A stretch of DNA of 64,000 nucleotides from Paratinospora sagittata (lineage: Eukaryota; Streptophyta; Magnoliopsida; Ranunculales; Menispermaceae). The position numbers and the translations under genes were made by a program. Positions 12,189-22,260 of the stretch are shown piece by piece. Below the pieces are notes generated by a model, which saw only the letters and a program-made list of their open reading frames with translations, was not told where the DNA came from and did no database searches. Position 1 is the first letter of the stretch. Every line of letters starts with the position of its first letter. The stretch lies in the NCBI GenBank assembly GCA_035771175.1, contig CM069613.1:3406001-3470000 (forward strand), given 5' to 3'.

Positions 12189-12912
12189 GCATGTGGAATG
12201 TGGATCCAAATTGATAAACTTTTACTTGCATCGAACTTATTATAAATGCTTGATATCTATATGTTATGAGCTTTTAATCATGCTACACATTGACATGCAT
12301 ACATGGTTTTTATTGATGAGTATTGATAGCATATTTGAATTCTATTCACTGGGCATCGTTGGCTCACCCTCATTTTCCTCTTTCAGGTCCTTCTGTCCCG
12401 AATAAGGGCAAAGGAGTAGTCATATCTTGAGGGCCTTGCCTGCGAGAGAATCCAAGGCCTCGATGTGAGTTAAGAGGCATTTTGATTGAATTGTGTTTTA
12501 AATTATGAAGTACTATATTTTGGATTATGTAATTATAACACTTACCACATTGTAGTATGGGTGAGTTGGGACTTGTTAGATAGACTATGTGGGCATATGA
12601 CGATTTTATTTGTACCCACAATTTTGGATTTTATGAGTATGTCAATTTTAATGGACTGTAGGGATTATTATTATTATTTATGGTTCATTTTTTTTTGATT
12701 ATCTCTTGTCTTGGATGATTAATACGGTGGGTAGTTTTGTTTAATACCTTTTGATATCATATTGTTGTTTGGGATAAGGCTTGTAGGGTCTCAACCACCT
12801 CACGGGAGTTGAGGAGTGGTCGGAGATGCCTACGCCGGGCGTCCCGCCCCGGCATTCCGCATGCCATTCCCTGCGGGGTTGGTGGTCCGGGGCACGGGAT
12901 CGCCACACATTG

Positions 12913-14498
12913 ACTCCAACCAAGAGACATGGGGGCTTGGGGTTCAGAGATTTAGAGCTTTTCAACATTGCTCTCCTTGCGAAGCAGTGCTGGAGAATGA
13001 TTTATTGTCCAGATTCCTAAGTTAGTACGTGCTTTAAAGCCAAGTACTTTGCCTCGGAGAGCCTAATGCATGCAAAGCTTGGGAACTGCCCTTCTTAGGA
13101 CTGGAGAAACCTTTTGATGGGAAGACAGCTGCTAGGGTATGGCTTGCGGTGGAGAATAGGTGACGGCCAGCCAGTGGATATATGGCAGAACCCTTGGGTT
13201 CCTCGCCCTATCACTTTCAGAGTTTTATCTCCAAAAGTGGAAAGAGTGTAGAAAGTTGTTGACCGTATTATTCCCAATGGAGGTGGTTGGAACCATGAGG
13301 TGCTTAGAGCTATTTTTTCATGGGACGAGGCTAAACTTATTGCTGCTATTCCTCTCAGCCGCCAGCTTGGTCCGGATTAAATTATGTGGCATTTTAACAA
13401 ATCCGGCACCTATAGCGTTAAATCAGGATACTGCCTTGCTACCCAATTGGAGGAAAGTGGGCTTTTAGGTAACAAGCCTTATGGGTCTTCTAGCCATAAA
13501 AAGATTCAATCAAAAGGCTGACACATTCTATGGAATCTGAAAATTCCTACTAAGGTAAAAATTTTCATATGGCAATGCTATAATAATTATGTGCCAGTTA
13601 AGAAAGCTCTCTTGAGGAGGGGTATGCTTGTTGATCCTTTCTGCCCTCTGTGTTTAGAATGCTATGAAGATTCATCCCACTTATTTTTTAGATGTAAAAT
13701 TGCGAATTTATGTTGGTTTGCTTCTCCTCTAAGCTTGAATGCGGATCTGCTTCATGGATGCTCTTTTTCTGAAATCTGGGATAACCTGTGCATATCTTTT
13801 TCTTCGCTTGGAGGGAATATTGATGACCTTGCATGGTGTGCTATATTCTTTTGGCATATTTGGAAGGTAAGGAACAAATATATTTTTCATGATTGTGTGG
13901 CTGATCCTCTTGTTATTATTGATAAAACAAATGCCCTGTTTCAGGAATGTGATGAGATGAGATGTTCTAGGCCTGCAGCCTCGGTGGGTTCAACCCAATT
14001 GCAGATTGTTAGTAACCCGGTTATTGGGAGTGTTAGCAACATAGAGAGAAGTTGGAGACTTTACTGTGACGCTGCATGGAGTCCACATTACCTTATCCAC
14101 TGGTCTTGGTTGGGATGAGAATAATTTAGTGAAGAAGGCTGAGGGCTGGTTCGACCATGGCTCTTTAACAGTGGAAGACACAGAGGCCAAAGCGATACTC
14201 AGAGGTATACTATCATCCTCAGATTGTAGCATTGCCTCTTTGACAGTTTTTTCAGACTCACTTGGATCCAATTCTCCAGGACATTTGGCAATTTGCTAGG
14301 GATAATTTTAGTTTGATTTCTTTTCAGCATGTACCGGGAAGTAGGAACTGTATAGCTCATAAGTTAGCCTCTCTGACATTAAGATTTTGAACTTCTTTTT
14401 TGTGGGACATGTTCGGTTTACATGGTGTACCTCTTGATGGTTTTAGTTCTATGATTAATGAATGATTTTTCTTTTGGCAAAAAAAAAAAAAAAAAAAA
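12913..14498 (+). pseudogene. L1-type LINE ORF2, segment 3 (RT end, zf-RVT, RNase H, poly-A)
   Basis: It resumes with KRHGGLGFRDLELFNIALL, the conserved motif after the RT fingers, then the zf-RVT region (WNLKIPTKVKIFIWQC; CPLCLECYEDSSHLFFRC with its Cys/His pattern at 13640-13695), and finally an RNase-H-like domain (YCDAAW near 14061, EAKAILRG near 14187, HVPGSRNCIAHKLA near 14330). A frameshift near 14110 and others break it. The element closes with a 20-base poly(A) tract (14479-14498), the usual LINE 3' end. Together with the segments at 3214-3749 and 8976-9947 this is one LINE copy in three pieces. Confidence 0.88.
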
Positions 14499-15093
14499 TT
14501 GGGAGAAAAAGCAAGAGCGTGTTAGGCACGATGACGTGGCAAATTGGGAAACACGTGGTGGACCGTGGACACACTAATTCCGGTTACGCGTCATCTATAA
14601 TAATTCCTTTTGTAAAAGGAAATTATCAAGTAGCAGCGTCAACGTTTTGCATCACTTTCTACAGTTGACTTTTACTTTGAAAAGAAAACATCTTCAATAA
14701 AAATAAAAAGCAACATTCACATTCAAAATATCAATCTATGGATATTGTTGAGTTTTAATTAATAATTTAAACAAAATACTGAGAAAAATGTTTCTCTTAC
14801 AGTTACAGTAATAAATTGAATAAAAAGAATATTAATTTAACTATAAAAATTTGTAACTGAAAGTATAACTATATATGTAAATCTATTAAATTATTTATTA
14901 TATACGTTAAGATGTATAAATCACTAATATCCAATAGATAGACATGTAGACTTGCACTTACCGACATTTTTCAATTGGATAATACATCATTAACTTGATC
15001 AAATATGAGATACAAGTCATCATTTTATGATTTTATCCTCTTTAAAAATCCTGCATAAAGTGGCCGCTATTCAGCAAGTGGGTTTTGCCTTTC
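14499..15093. other. Intergenic spacer downstream of the F-box gene
   Basis: Mostly A/T-rich. It contains a G-box-like CACGTGG (14550-14556). I see no gene, RNA gene or clear repeat. Confidence 0.6.
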
Positions 15094-18000
15094 TCATACT
15101 TTGGGTCTCATTTCAATTCCTTCAATGACAATCCCTCCTTTGAGTTGCTCTCCCTTCGCCTCCATCAAACTCATCTTGACTCCCCCTTCGTCACCTCCAT
15201 CGTTCACAAACTCACCCAACTCAATCTCCATCCACCCATCACTTCTCTCTCTCACCGTCCGTTCTTCTCCTTCGATCACTCTTGCCCTCAACATCTGCGT
15301 TCGATTAGAGTAATAAAGCTGTTCGAACCACTTGTTTTGCCCGCCATTACTGCCCCTTAAATAAGCTCTGCCATGGCTCACATGGTTTCCATGTTCAAGT
15401 GAAAGCTCTGATGGAATGGAATCAAGTCCATAAGCACAATCTGTGAATTTTATTATAAGATGTGCAACATAAGTTGTTTTAGGAGACAATGTGCTTGTTT
15501 TGATCTTCCCTTTGATTTCCAGTCTACTAATACTAGTTAGTTCTGCTGCTACATCAAACCTGAAACATGAAAAATAACTTTATTATTTTCTATGTTCGTT
15601 TGATATATATATATATGGTTAGGTTACTACTTTTCAGCTATAACTTTTGAATTTGGTAATTTTTAACATGGTATTAGAGCTTGAGATAGTATGTTCAAAT
15701 CTCCCTACAAGTACATTTGCTATTTCTCTCATTTATCAATCATCTCTTTTCTTGATATATGATACACATATATAGAATTAGGCCTCTAATTATAAGTTAT
15801 AGCGTTTGGGTTCAATGGTTTAATTGACTATACCTTGACTCTGGTATAGATTTCCAGCGCCAGTGCAGTGGATCATTTGAACCAGATATGAAAAGCTCCC
15901 TTGCACATTGCATGTAACTTATCTTCCCAGTTGATCTATCCAACCAAAAGCTCTGTATTTATCATCATGATCATAAGAAATAAACGAGTCAAAGTGTAAA
16001 TTATTAGAAGATCAATTGTGGGTGTGTACTATTGGTTTCCCCCCCCATGTGGCCATTTGCTTTGGTCGGCTGACAAAGAATAAACAAATGAGGAATGTGG
16101 CATGGCAGACAAAAGGAATAGATGCGTGGCAGACAAGAGGCGCCGAAAGAGCAGCCACACGCCGCCCGCCGAAAGAGCAGCCACGCGCCGAATGTCTTGA
16201 TTAAAATATAAATATATTATATTAATAATATATTTATAATTACGTTATTACCCCCGAATACACCTATAAATAGAGCTCAACTTCAGTTTTCAAATTCATT
16301 CCTGAGAGTTAGAGAGTTCTATTCTGTAAGATCTACTTAAGAGATCTAATCTGAAAGTTTCACCTAAGGGTGTACTTTGTATTCTCTGATAATACAAGTT
16401 TGCTGTCTCCCGTGGATGTAGGCAATTTGCCGAACCACGTTAATTCTGTTGTCTTGTTTTTCTTTCATACTTTACTTCGATTCCGCACAACAAATTGGTA
16501 TCAGAGCCAAGGTGAAGTTTTGGAAGATAACGAACACTGTCGAAATTTCGAGACTGTGTCGAAATTTCGAGTTCCTGTAAAAGTGATCGGAACTGTTTTC
16601 TGATCACCTGTGGAGGTAGCTCTTGTTTCCAGGAGTCCAACGCAACAAACGGTGAGAAAAACGGACAAGAAACGAGTCCCCAGGAGCCGATCAAAGTTTG
16701 ATCCCCGTACAGCGTTTGCAACACTGTTCATCCTCGGTACTGTTCACCCGATCCGACACTGTTCCAACCAGGTCCACTGTTTCAACTCGGTCCCCTGTTC
16801 CAACTCGATCCACTGTTCCAACTCGGTCCACTGTCACTGTTCATAACAGAGGCCCAGATACTCTCAGCACTGTTCATAACAGAGGCCCAGATATTCTCCG
16901 CACTGTTCACGGCCCAAACACTGTTTCGGACTGTAACTATTCACAGCCCACTTGTTTCAGCCCGTACTGTTTCGGACTGTAACTATTCACAGCCCACTTG
17001 TTTCAGCCCGTTCTGTTTCGGACTGTAACTATTCACAGCCCACTTGTTTCAGCCCGTTCTGTTTCGGACTGTAACTATTCACAGCCCACTTGTTCCAGCC
17101 CGCTCTGTTCAAGGCCCAGCAACTGGTCGGCCCGTAACTGTACACCAGCCCAGCCGCTGTTTTTTTGGCCCGTCACTGTTCATCGGCCCGGTCCGGGTAA
17201 AGCCCGACACTATTCATCAATTCTTGTTGATCAACCAAATCCGGCTCATTTTTCGTCTGATTTCTGCAAAGTCAGACTCGTTTCCACCATTTTCGACCGT
17301 TCCGGACGCAACCGTGCAATCAGTTTCTGCAAATTCAGCTCCTAAGTTATTTATATAGCTTAGTTAGAGTTGTTTATCATTTTTTCAAGCACTTTTCTGC
17401 GTCATAAATATCTTCGGTCTAAATGGCAGAGGAAATCCCAAGCACAAGCAGGCCTTGGCAAAGAAGTTCGATGTCAAATGCAAAGTTCGAGGTGGAGAAA
17501 TTCAACGGCACCAACAACTTTGGCATGTGGCAATGCGAAGTTCAAGATCTCTTATTCCGGGAAGGATCACTTATCGCCTTGGAAACCAAGCCCAAGGATA
17601 TGTCCGATGATGATTGGTATTTTGTCAATCGTCAAGCTTGTGGAACAATCAGACTCTGTTTGGCCAAAGATCAGAAGTATTTTATAATGAAAGAGACTAT
17701 GGCAAAAAGTCTTTGGAAGAAACTGGAGGACAAGTACATGACGAAAAGCGTAGAGAACCGCCTCTACCTGAAGAAGAAGCTTTTTTGTTTTAAGTACAAG
17801 CAAGGTACTCCCATGATTCAACATCTTGATAATTTCAACAAGATTCTCGCTGATCTACTGAATCTTGATGTTGACCCTCTTGATGAGGATAAGGCACTAT
17901 TGTTGTTAAGCTCTTTGCCTGAAAGTTATGAACATTTAACAACAACTTTGCTATATGGTAAAGATGAGGTTAAATTTAGTGATGTTTCAAATGCTCTGGT

Positions 18001-21000
18001 GAACAACGAGTATCGAAAGAAGGACCAGCGCGATCACAATGAAGCATCACCAGCAGCCTTGACGGTATCCAGAGGCAGGGCTAACAACAGATCTGATAAA
18101 TCCAGTGGGCGAGGCCGATCTCGCTCAAAGTCAAAAGGACCTTCATCACGTCAACGTCTTGGAAAGGATGAATGTGCCTATTGTCACCAAAAGGGGCACT
18201 GGAAGAAAGATTGTCCAAATAAGGGCAAGACAGATGCAAATGTAGCCCAGAAAGCTGAAGAAGATTCTGCGTTCTCAGTTTCATCTATAGACATTCAGTC
18301 TGATAGATGGATATTAGATTCTGGATGTTCCTATCATATGTGTCCGAATCGCCATTGGTTCTCAAAATTGGATGAGTTCGATGGAGGGGTCGTGGTCATG
18401 GGCAACAACAATACCTGCCACACAAAAGGTATTGGAACTATACGCCTAAAGATGCATGACGGTACAACAAGACGACTCACGGAAGTCAGATATGTCCCAG
18501 ATCTGAAGAAAAATCTGATTTCCTTAGGAGTTCTTGATTCCAGCGGTTACAAGGTAACCATTGAAGGTGGAGTCCTCAAGGTTGTACGTGGAGCACTCTT
18601 GGCCATGAAGGGTACTCAGAAAGGAAATCTTTATTTCCTTGACGGACACACAGTAACCGGAAGTGTATCAGCTTGCACCAGTTCTAATGATATTTCATCG
18701 GACACTTCCCGACTTTGGCACATGCGGCTCGGACATGTTGAAGAGAAGGCTCTTCAAACCTTGATAAAGCAAGGTTCTCTGAAAGGTGCAAAGACCGGGA
18801 AACTTGACTTATGCGAGCACTGTATCTTAGGCAAGCAGACGAGAGTTAAGTTTGGCACTGCAATCCACCGCACGAAAGGGACATTGGATTATGTTCATAC
18901 TGACGTTTGGGGACCCTCTCAAAATGCTTCATTGGGAGGTAAACGTTGGTTTGTTACTTTTATTGATGATTTCTCTCGTTATGTTTGGGTTTATACCATG
19001 AAGCATAAAGATGAAGTGCTAGATATCTTTCTTAAATGGAAGAAAATGGTAGAAACCCAAACGGGAAGGAAGATTAAGAGGCTCAGATCTGATAATGGAG
19101 GAGAATACAAGTCAGACCCATTTCAGAAATTTTGTGAGAATGAAGGGATTGTCAGACATTTCACAGTCCCAGGCACGCCACAACAAAACGGTGTTGCTGA
19201 ACGCATGAATCGTACTTTAGTAGATAAAGTTCGCTGCATGTTATCTCATTCTGGACTGAGCAAGGCATTTTGGGCTGAAGCTTTGTCATATGCCTCTCAT
19301 ATCATCAATCGACTTCCTGCAACAGCACTAGATGGCAAAACTCCTAAGGAGGTATGGTCTGGACACCCCGTTTCAGATTATGATTCTCTGCGCATTTTTG
19401 GATGCACTGCATATTTCCATGTGAAGGAATCCAAACTGGATCCTAGGTCCAAGAAAGCGATTTTCATGGGCTTTAGTGAAGGAGTTAAGGCTTTCCGACT
19501 ATGGAACCCTGATACAAAGACAATTGTAAAAAGTCGAGATGTAACTTTTGATGAATCTGTGATGTTAAAGCATACAGTTTCTGATAAAGAAAATCGAGAT
19601 TTAGATTTGCCTCAGCAGGTGGAGTTAGATATTTCAGTAACTCCTGGCAAGTCAGCAGAGATATCCAACCATCCTGAAGAAGAAGAGGAAATCTCAGTTG
19701 AGGTGGAGGCTTCAGGACCAGACATCAGTCAAGAACCAGATTCAATTGCCACCAGTCGACCACGAAGAGAAATCCGCAAACCTGCTCGGTACACTGACAT
19801 GGTTGCATATGCATTTCCAGTCACCGGAGACGATATTCCATACAATTACAAAGATGCTATTCAGAGTATGGAAAGTGATAAGTGGAAAATGGCAATGAAT
19901 GAGGAGATGACATCACTCCATCAGAATCAGACTTGGAAGTTGGTTCCACTTCCAAAAGGAAAGAAATCAATTGGCTGCAAATGGATTTTCGCTAAGAAGG
20001 AAGGCTCTTCCAGCACAGATGGTATCCGATACAAAGCCAGACTGGTAGCAAAAGGCTACGCTCAGAGGGAAGGAATTGACTATAATGAGGTATTCTCACC
20101 TGTTGTTAAGCATTCGTCAATTCGAATATTATTGGCTTTGGTTGCACAGTTTGATCTCGAGTTATCCCAACTCGATGTCAAAACTGCTTTTCTGCATGGT
20201 AATTTGGATGAGGAGATATATATGTCTCAACCAGATGGTTTCAAAGTACCAGGAAGAGAGAATTGGGCTTGCAAGTTGAGCAAATCATTGTATGGCCTGA
20301 AGCAGTCACCGAGACAGTGGTACAAGCGATTTGACAGCTTCATCCAAGGGCAGAAATATACCCGGAGTCAGTTTGATCATTGTGTCTACTATCGCAAACT
20401 TCAAGATGGTACATTTATCTATTTGCTTTTATATGTAGATGATATGTTAATTGCATCTAAAAGCAAGGTGGAGATCAACAAGCTGAAGGCTCAATTGAGC
20501 TCAGAGTTTGAAATGAAGGATCTTGGAGAGGCCAGAAAAATTCTCGGGATGGAGATAACTCGAGACAGGGCCAAAGGAAAAATTTGTTTGACTCAGACTC
20601 AGTATTTGAAGAAAATTCTTCAAACTTTTGGCATCGGCAATGACACAAAACCTGTGAGCACACCATTGGCATCACATTTCAAGCTAAGTTCATCAATGTC
20701 ACCAAATTCCGAGGATCAGAAGAAGCAAATGGAGAATATTCCATATGCAAATGCAGTTGGTGCGTTGATGTATGCTATGGTGTGTACCAGACCTGACATT
20801 TCACATGCTGTAAGTATGGTAAGTCGTTACATGCACAACCCCGGTAAAGGCCACTGGCAAGCAGTGAAGTGGATTCTACGGTACATTCATGGTACTGTAG
20901 ATATTGGTTTAAAGTTCGAGAGAGATATGAAAAGTTGTAAGCATCTAGTCGGATATGTGGATTCGGACTATGCTGGAGATCTTGACAAGCGTAGATCTAC

Positions 21001-22260
21001 TACTGGTTATGCTTTCACTATGGCAGGAGGACCAGTGAGTTGGAGATCAACACTACAGTCAACAGTTGCTTTGTCTACTACAGAGGCAGAGTACATGGCA
21101 GTAACAGAAGCTTTCAAGGAAGCAATCTGGCTTCATGGATTGACTAAAGACTTGGGAATTGTGCAAAAGAATGTTGAAGTTTTCTGCGACAGCCAGAGTG
21201 CCATTTGTTTGGCAAAGAACCAAGTTCATCACAGTCGAACGAAGCATATTGATGTTCGTTTTCATTTTGTTCGAGAAATAGTAGAAGAAGGGAATATTCT
21301 TCTGCAAAAGATCAAGACTGCAGATAACCCTGCAGATATGCTTACAAAGGTAGTTACTGGGATCAAGTTCCAACATTGTTTGGACTTGATCAACATCTCA
21401 CGAGCTCGGAATGCCTAAGGGCACTAATGGAGGCAGCAACAGTTTTTTGAAGGAAGCTTGCTATCTGTAGAGAGATTGCAAGTATGGTGAAGCCCTGTTC
21501 CACATGAGGTGGAGGTGGAGATTTATTGGTTTCCCCCCCATGTGGCCATTTGCTTTGGTCGGCTGACAAAGAATAAACAAATGAGGAATGTGGCATAGCA
21601 GACAAAAGGAATAGATGCGTGGCAGACAAGAGGCGCCGAAAGAGCAGCCACACGCCGAATGTCTTGATTAAAATATAAATATATTATATTAATAATATAT
21701 TTATAATTACGTTATTACCCCCGAATACACCTATAAATAGAGCTCAACTTCAGTTTTCAAATTCATTCCTGAGAGTTAGAGAGTTCTATTCTGTAAGATC
21801 TACTTAAGAGATCTAATCTGTAAGTTTCACCTAAGGGTGTACTTTGTATTCTCTGATAATACAAGTTTGCTGTCTCCCGTGGATGTAGGCAATTTGCCGA
21901 ACCACGTTAATTCTGTTGTCTTGTTTTTCTTTCATACTTTACTTCGATTCCGCACAACATGTACATATATAGTAGAATTAATCAATTAATTACCTTGGTT
22001 CCACCATCAATGAGAACTGGGTGATTCTGGAGATGAAAGAAAAGCTCTTTCTTGGATGAAAAAATCACAGCAGAATCAGCACTGGAAACAATGTTCTTGT
22101 AATTCAACGGCAAGAATCTCTCCCAAACGACATCAGAATCAGCGGCAGAGCGAAAGGTAGATGAAACAAGTGATGATCTACCCGCATCTCGAGGAGATGT
22201 GAGGGACAGAATTGTAGAAATGCAACCTTCTGGCAACTTTTCAGCATCTTCACATTCCAT
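15094..22260 (-). CDS. F-box protein of the PP2-B type (phloem protein 2 domain), 3 exons
   Basis: Exons read on the minus strand: 22260-21994 (phase 0), 15952-15834, 15559-15094, giving 283 aa, the usual size of PP2-B F-box proteins. Residues ~5-50 form the F-box (LPEGCISTILSLTSPRDAG...SAADSDVVWERFLP); from ~90 a PP2 lectin-like domain follows (SFWLDRSTGKISYM, WRWKSIPESRF, GWMEIELGEF, ending in IEGIEMRP). Family knowledge: the F-box binds SKP1 in an SCF ubiquitin ligase and PP2 may bind glycans or the target. The start at 22260 is preferred because family members begin just before LPEGC; an in-frame ATG at 22311 would add 17 hydrophobic residues. All splice sites are GT-AG. The first intron holds a complete copia element, yet the frame is intact, so the gene could still work if the intron is spliced. 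Confidence 0.9.
16030..16492 (+). repeat. 5' LTR of the intronic copia element
   Basis: 463 bp. A TATA box TATAAATA lies at 16265-16272 and would drive the element's genomic RNA. Compared with the 3' LTR it carries an extra 26 bp near 16150-16185, a partial duplication of an 'AGAGCAGCCAC..GCCG' unit. Confidence 0.92.
16921..17104 (+). repeat. Four 46-bp tandem repeats in the copia leader
   Basis: A 46-bp unit beginning CTGTTTCGGACTGTAACTAT occurs four times (16921, 16967, 17013, 17059) with very few changes. Upstream (16770-16840) a shorter ~18-bp unit around CTGTTCCAACTCGGTC is also repeated. Both are in the untranslated leader between primer binding site and gag. Confidence 0.9.
17423..21418 (+). 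CDS. Ty1/copia gag-pol polyprotein, intact, 1331 aa
   Basis: One open frame with all copia domains in order. Gag occupies about residues 1-240 and ends in the zinc knuckle CAYCHQKGHWKKDC (~250). Protease has DSGCSYHM (~298). GAG-pre-integrase has RLWHMRLGHVEEKAL. Integrase shows HTDVWGP (~490), RSDNGGEY (~555) and the Glu in QNGVAERMNR. RT contains KARLVAKGYAQ, QLDVKTAFLHG and the catalytic YVDDMLI (~1009). RNase H shows GYVDSDYAGD, TEAEYMAV and FCDSQSAI. It lets the element make virus-like particles, copy its RNA and integrate the cDNA. The length is close to the Tnt1-type polyprotein. No stop or frameshift is seen, so it may be autonomous. Confidence 0.95.
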   Translation: MAEEIPSTSRPWQRSSMSNAKFEVEKFNGTNNFGMWQCEVQDLLFREGSLIALETKPKDMSDDDWYFVNRQACGTIRLCLAKDQKYFIMKETMAKSLWKKLEDKYMTKSVENRLYLKKKLFCFKYKQGTPMIQHLDNFNKILADLLNLDVDPLDEDKALLLLSSLPESYEHLTTTLLYGKDEVKFSDVSNALVNNEYRKKDQRDHNEASPAALTVSRGRANNRSDKSSGRGRSRSKSKGPSSRQRLGKDECAYCHQKGHWKKDCPNKGKTDANVAQKAEEDSAFSVSSIDIQSDRWILDSGCSYHMCPNRHWFSKLDEFDGGVVVMGNNNTCHTKGIGTIRLKMHDGTTRRLTEVRYVPDLKKNLISLGVLDSSGYKVTIEGGVLKVVRGALLAMKGTQKGNLYFLDGHTVTGSVSACTSSNDISSDTSRLWHMRLGHVEEKALQTLIKQGSLKGAKTGKLDLCEHCILGKQTRVKFGTAIHRTKGTLDYVHTDVWGPSQNASLGGKRWFVTFIDDFSRYVWVYTMKHKDEVLDIFLKWKKMVETQTGRKIKRLRSDNGGEYKSDPFQKFCENEGIVRHFTVPGTPQQNGVAERMNRTLVDKVRCMLSHSGLSKAFWAEALSYASHIINRLPATALDGKTPKEVWSGHPVSDYDSLRIFGCTAYFHVKESKLDPRSKKAIFMGFSEGVKAFRLWNPDTKTIVKSRDVTFDESVMLKHTVSDKENRDLDLPQQVELDISVTPGKSAEISNHPEEEEEISVEVEASGPDISQEPDSIATSRPRREIRKPARYTDMVAYAFPVTGDDIPYNYKDAIQSMESDKWKMAMNEEMTSLHQNQTWKLVPLPKGKKSIGCKWIFAKKEGSSSTDGIRYKARLVAKGYAQREGIDYNEVFSPVVKHSSIRILLALVAQFDLELSQLDVKTAFLHGNLDEEIYMSQPDGFKVPGRENWACKLSKSLYGLKQSPRQWYKRFDSFIQGQKYTRSQFDHCVYYRKLQDGTFIYLLLYVDDMLIASKSKVEINKLKAQLSSEFEMKDLGEARKILGMEITRDRAKGKICLTQTQYLKKILQTFGIGNDTKPVSTPLASHFKLSSSMSPNSEDQKKQMENIPYANAVGALMYAMVCTRPDISHAVSMVSRYMHNPGKGHWQAVKWILRYIHGTVDIGLKFERDMKSCKHLVGYVDSDYAGDLDKRRSTTGYAFTMAGGPVSWRSTLQSTVALSTTEAEYMAVTEAFKEAIWLHGLTKDLGIVQKNVEVFCDSQSAICLAKNQVHHSRTKHIDVRFHFVREIVEEGNILLQKIKTADNPADMLTKVVTGIKFQHCLDLINISRARNA
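21524..21959 (+). repeat. 3' LTR of the intronic copia element
   Basis: 436 bp, almost identical to the 5' LTR but lacking its 26-bp duplication. It ends in CGCACAACA followed by the TGTAC target duplication, then the F-box exon 1 donor region. Confidence 0.92.

Larger units (their letters stand above)
9948..12907. mobile_element. Solo LTR, ~2.96 kb, probably Ty3/gypsy
   Basis: It starts TGTGACGCCCCG and ends GATCGCCACA. A 5-bp target duplication CATTG flanks it (9943-9947 and 12908-12912). Removing it rejoins the LINE codons WQAL with TPTKRHGGLGFRD, so the insertion is exact. There is no internal domain, gag or pol: only one LTR remains, as expected after LTR-LTR recombination. The length and G/C-rich ends recall the long LTRs of Tekay/Del-type chromoviruses; that lineage call is inference. 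It contains a polypurine stretch (10375-10530) and two sets of tandem repeats listed separately. Orientation cannot be set from the sequence. Confidence 0.85.
16030..21959 (+). mobile_element. Complete young Ty1/copia element (Tork/Tnt1-like) in the F-box intron
   Basis: LTRs 16030-16492 and 21524-21959 are flanked by the 5-bp duplication TGTAC (16025-16029 and 21960-21964). The LTRs start TATTGG and end CACAACA, a non-canonical TA...CA pair present in both copies. A primer binding site for tRNA-Met (TGGTATCAGAGC, 16496-16507) follows the first LTR, and a purine-rich tract (around 21507-21521) precedes the second. The LTRs differ by two substitutions, one base in a C run and one 26-bp indel, so insertion is recent. 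The single gag-pol frame is uninterrupted. The element lies antisense to the host gene. Tork/Tnt1 affinity is inferred from polyprotein length and motif style. Confidence 0.95.

Noticed and set aside
16610..17358. Several overlapping plus-strand frames of 78-115 aa before gag
   Set aside because: They arise from the tandem repeats in the untranslated leader and have no family character.
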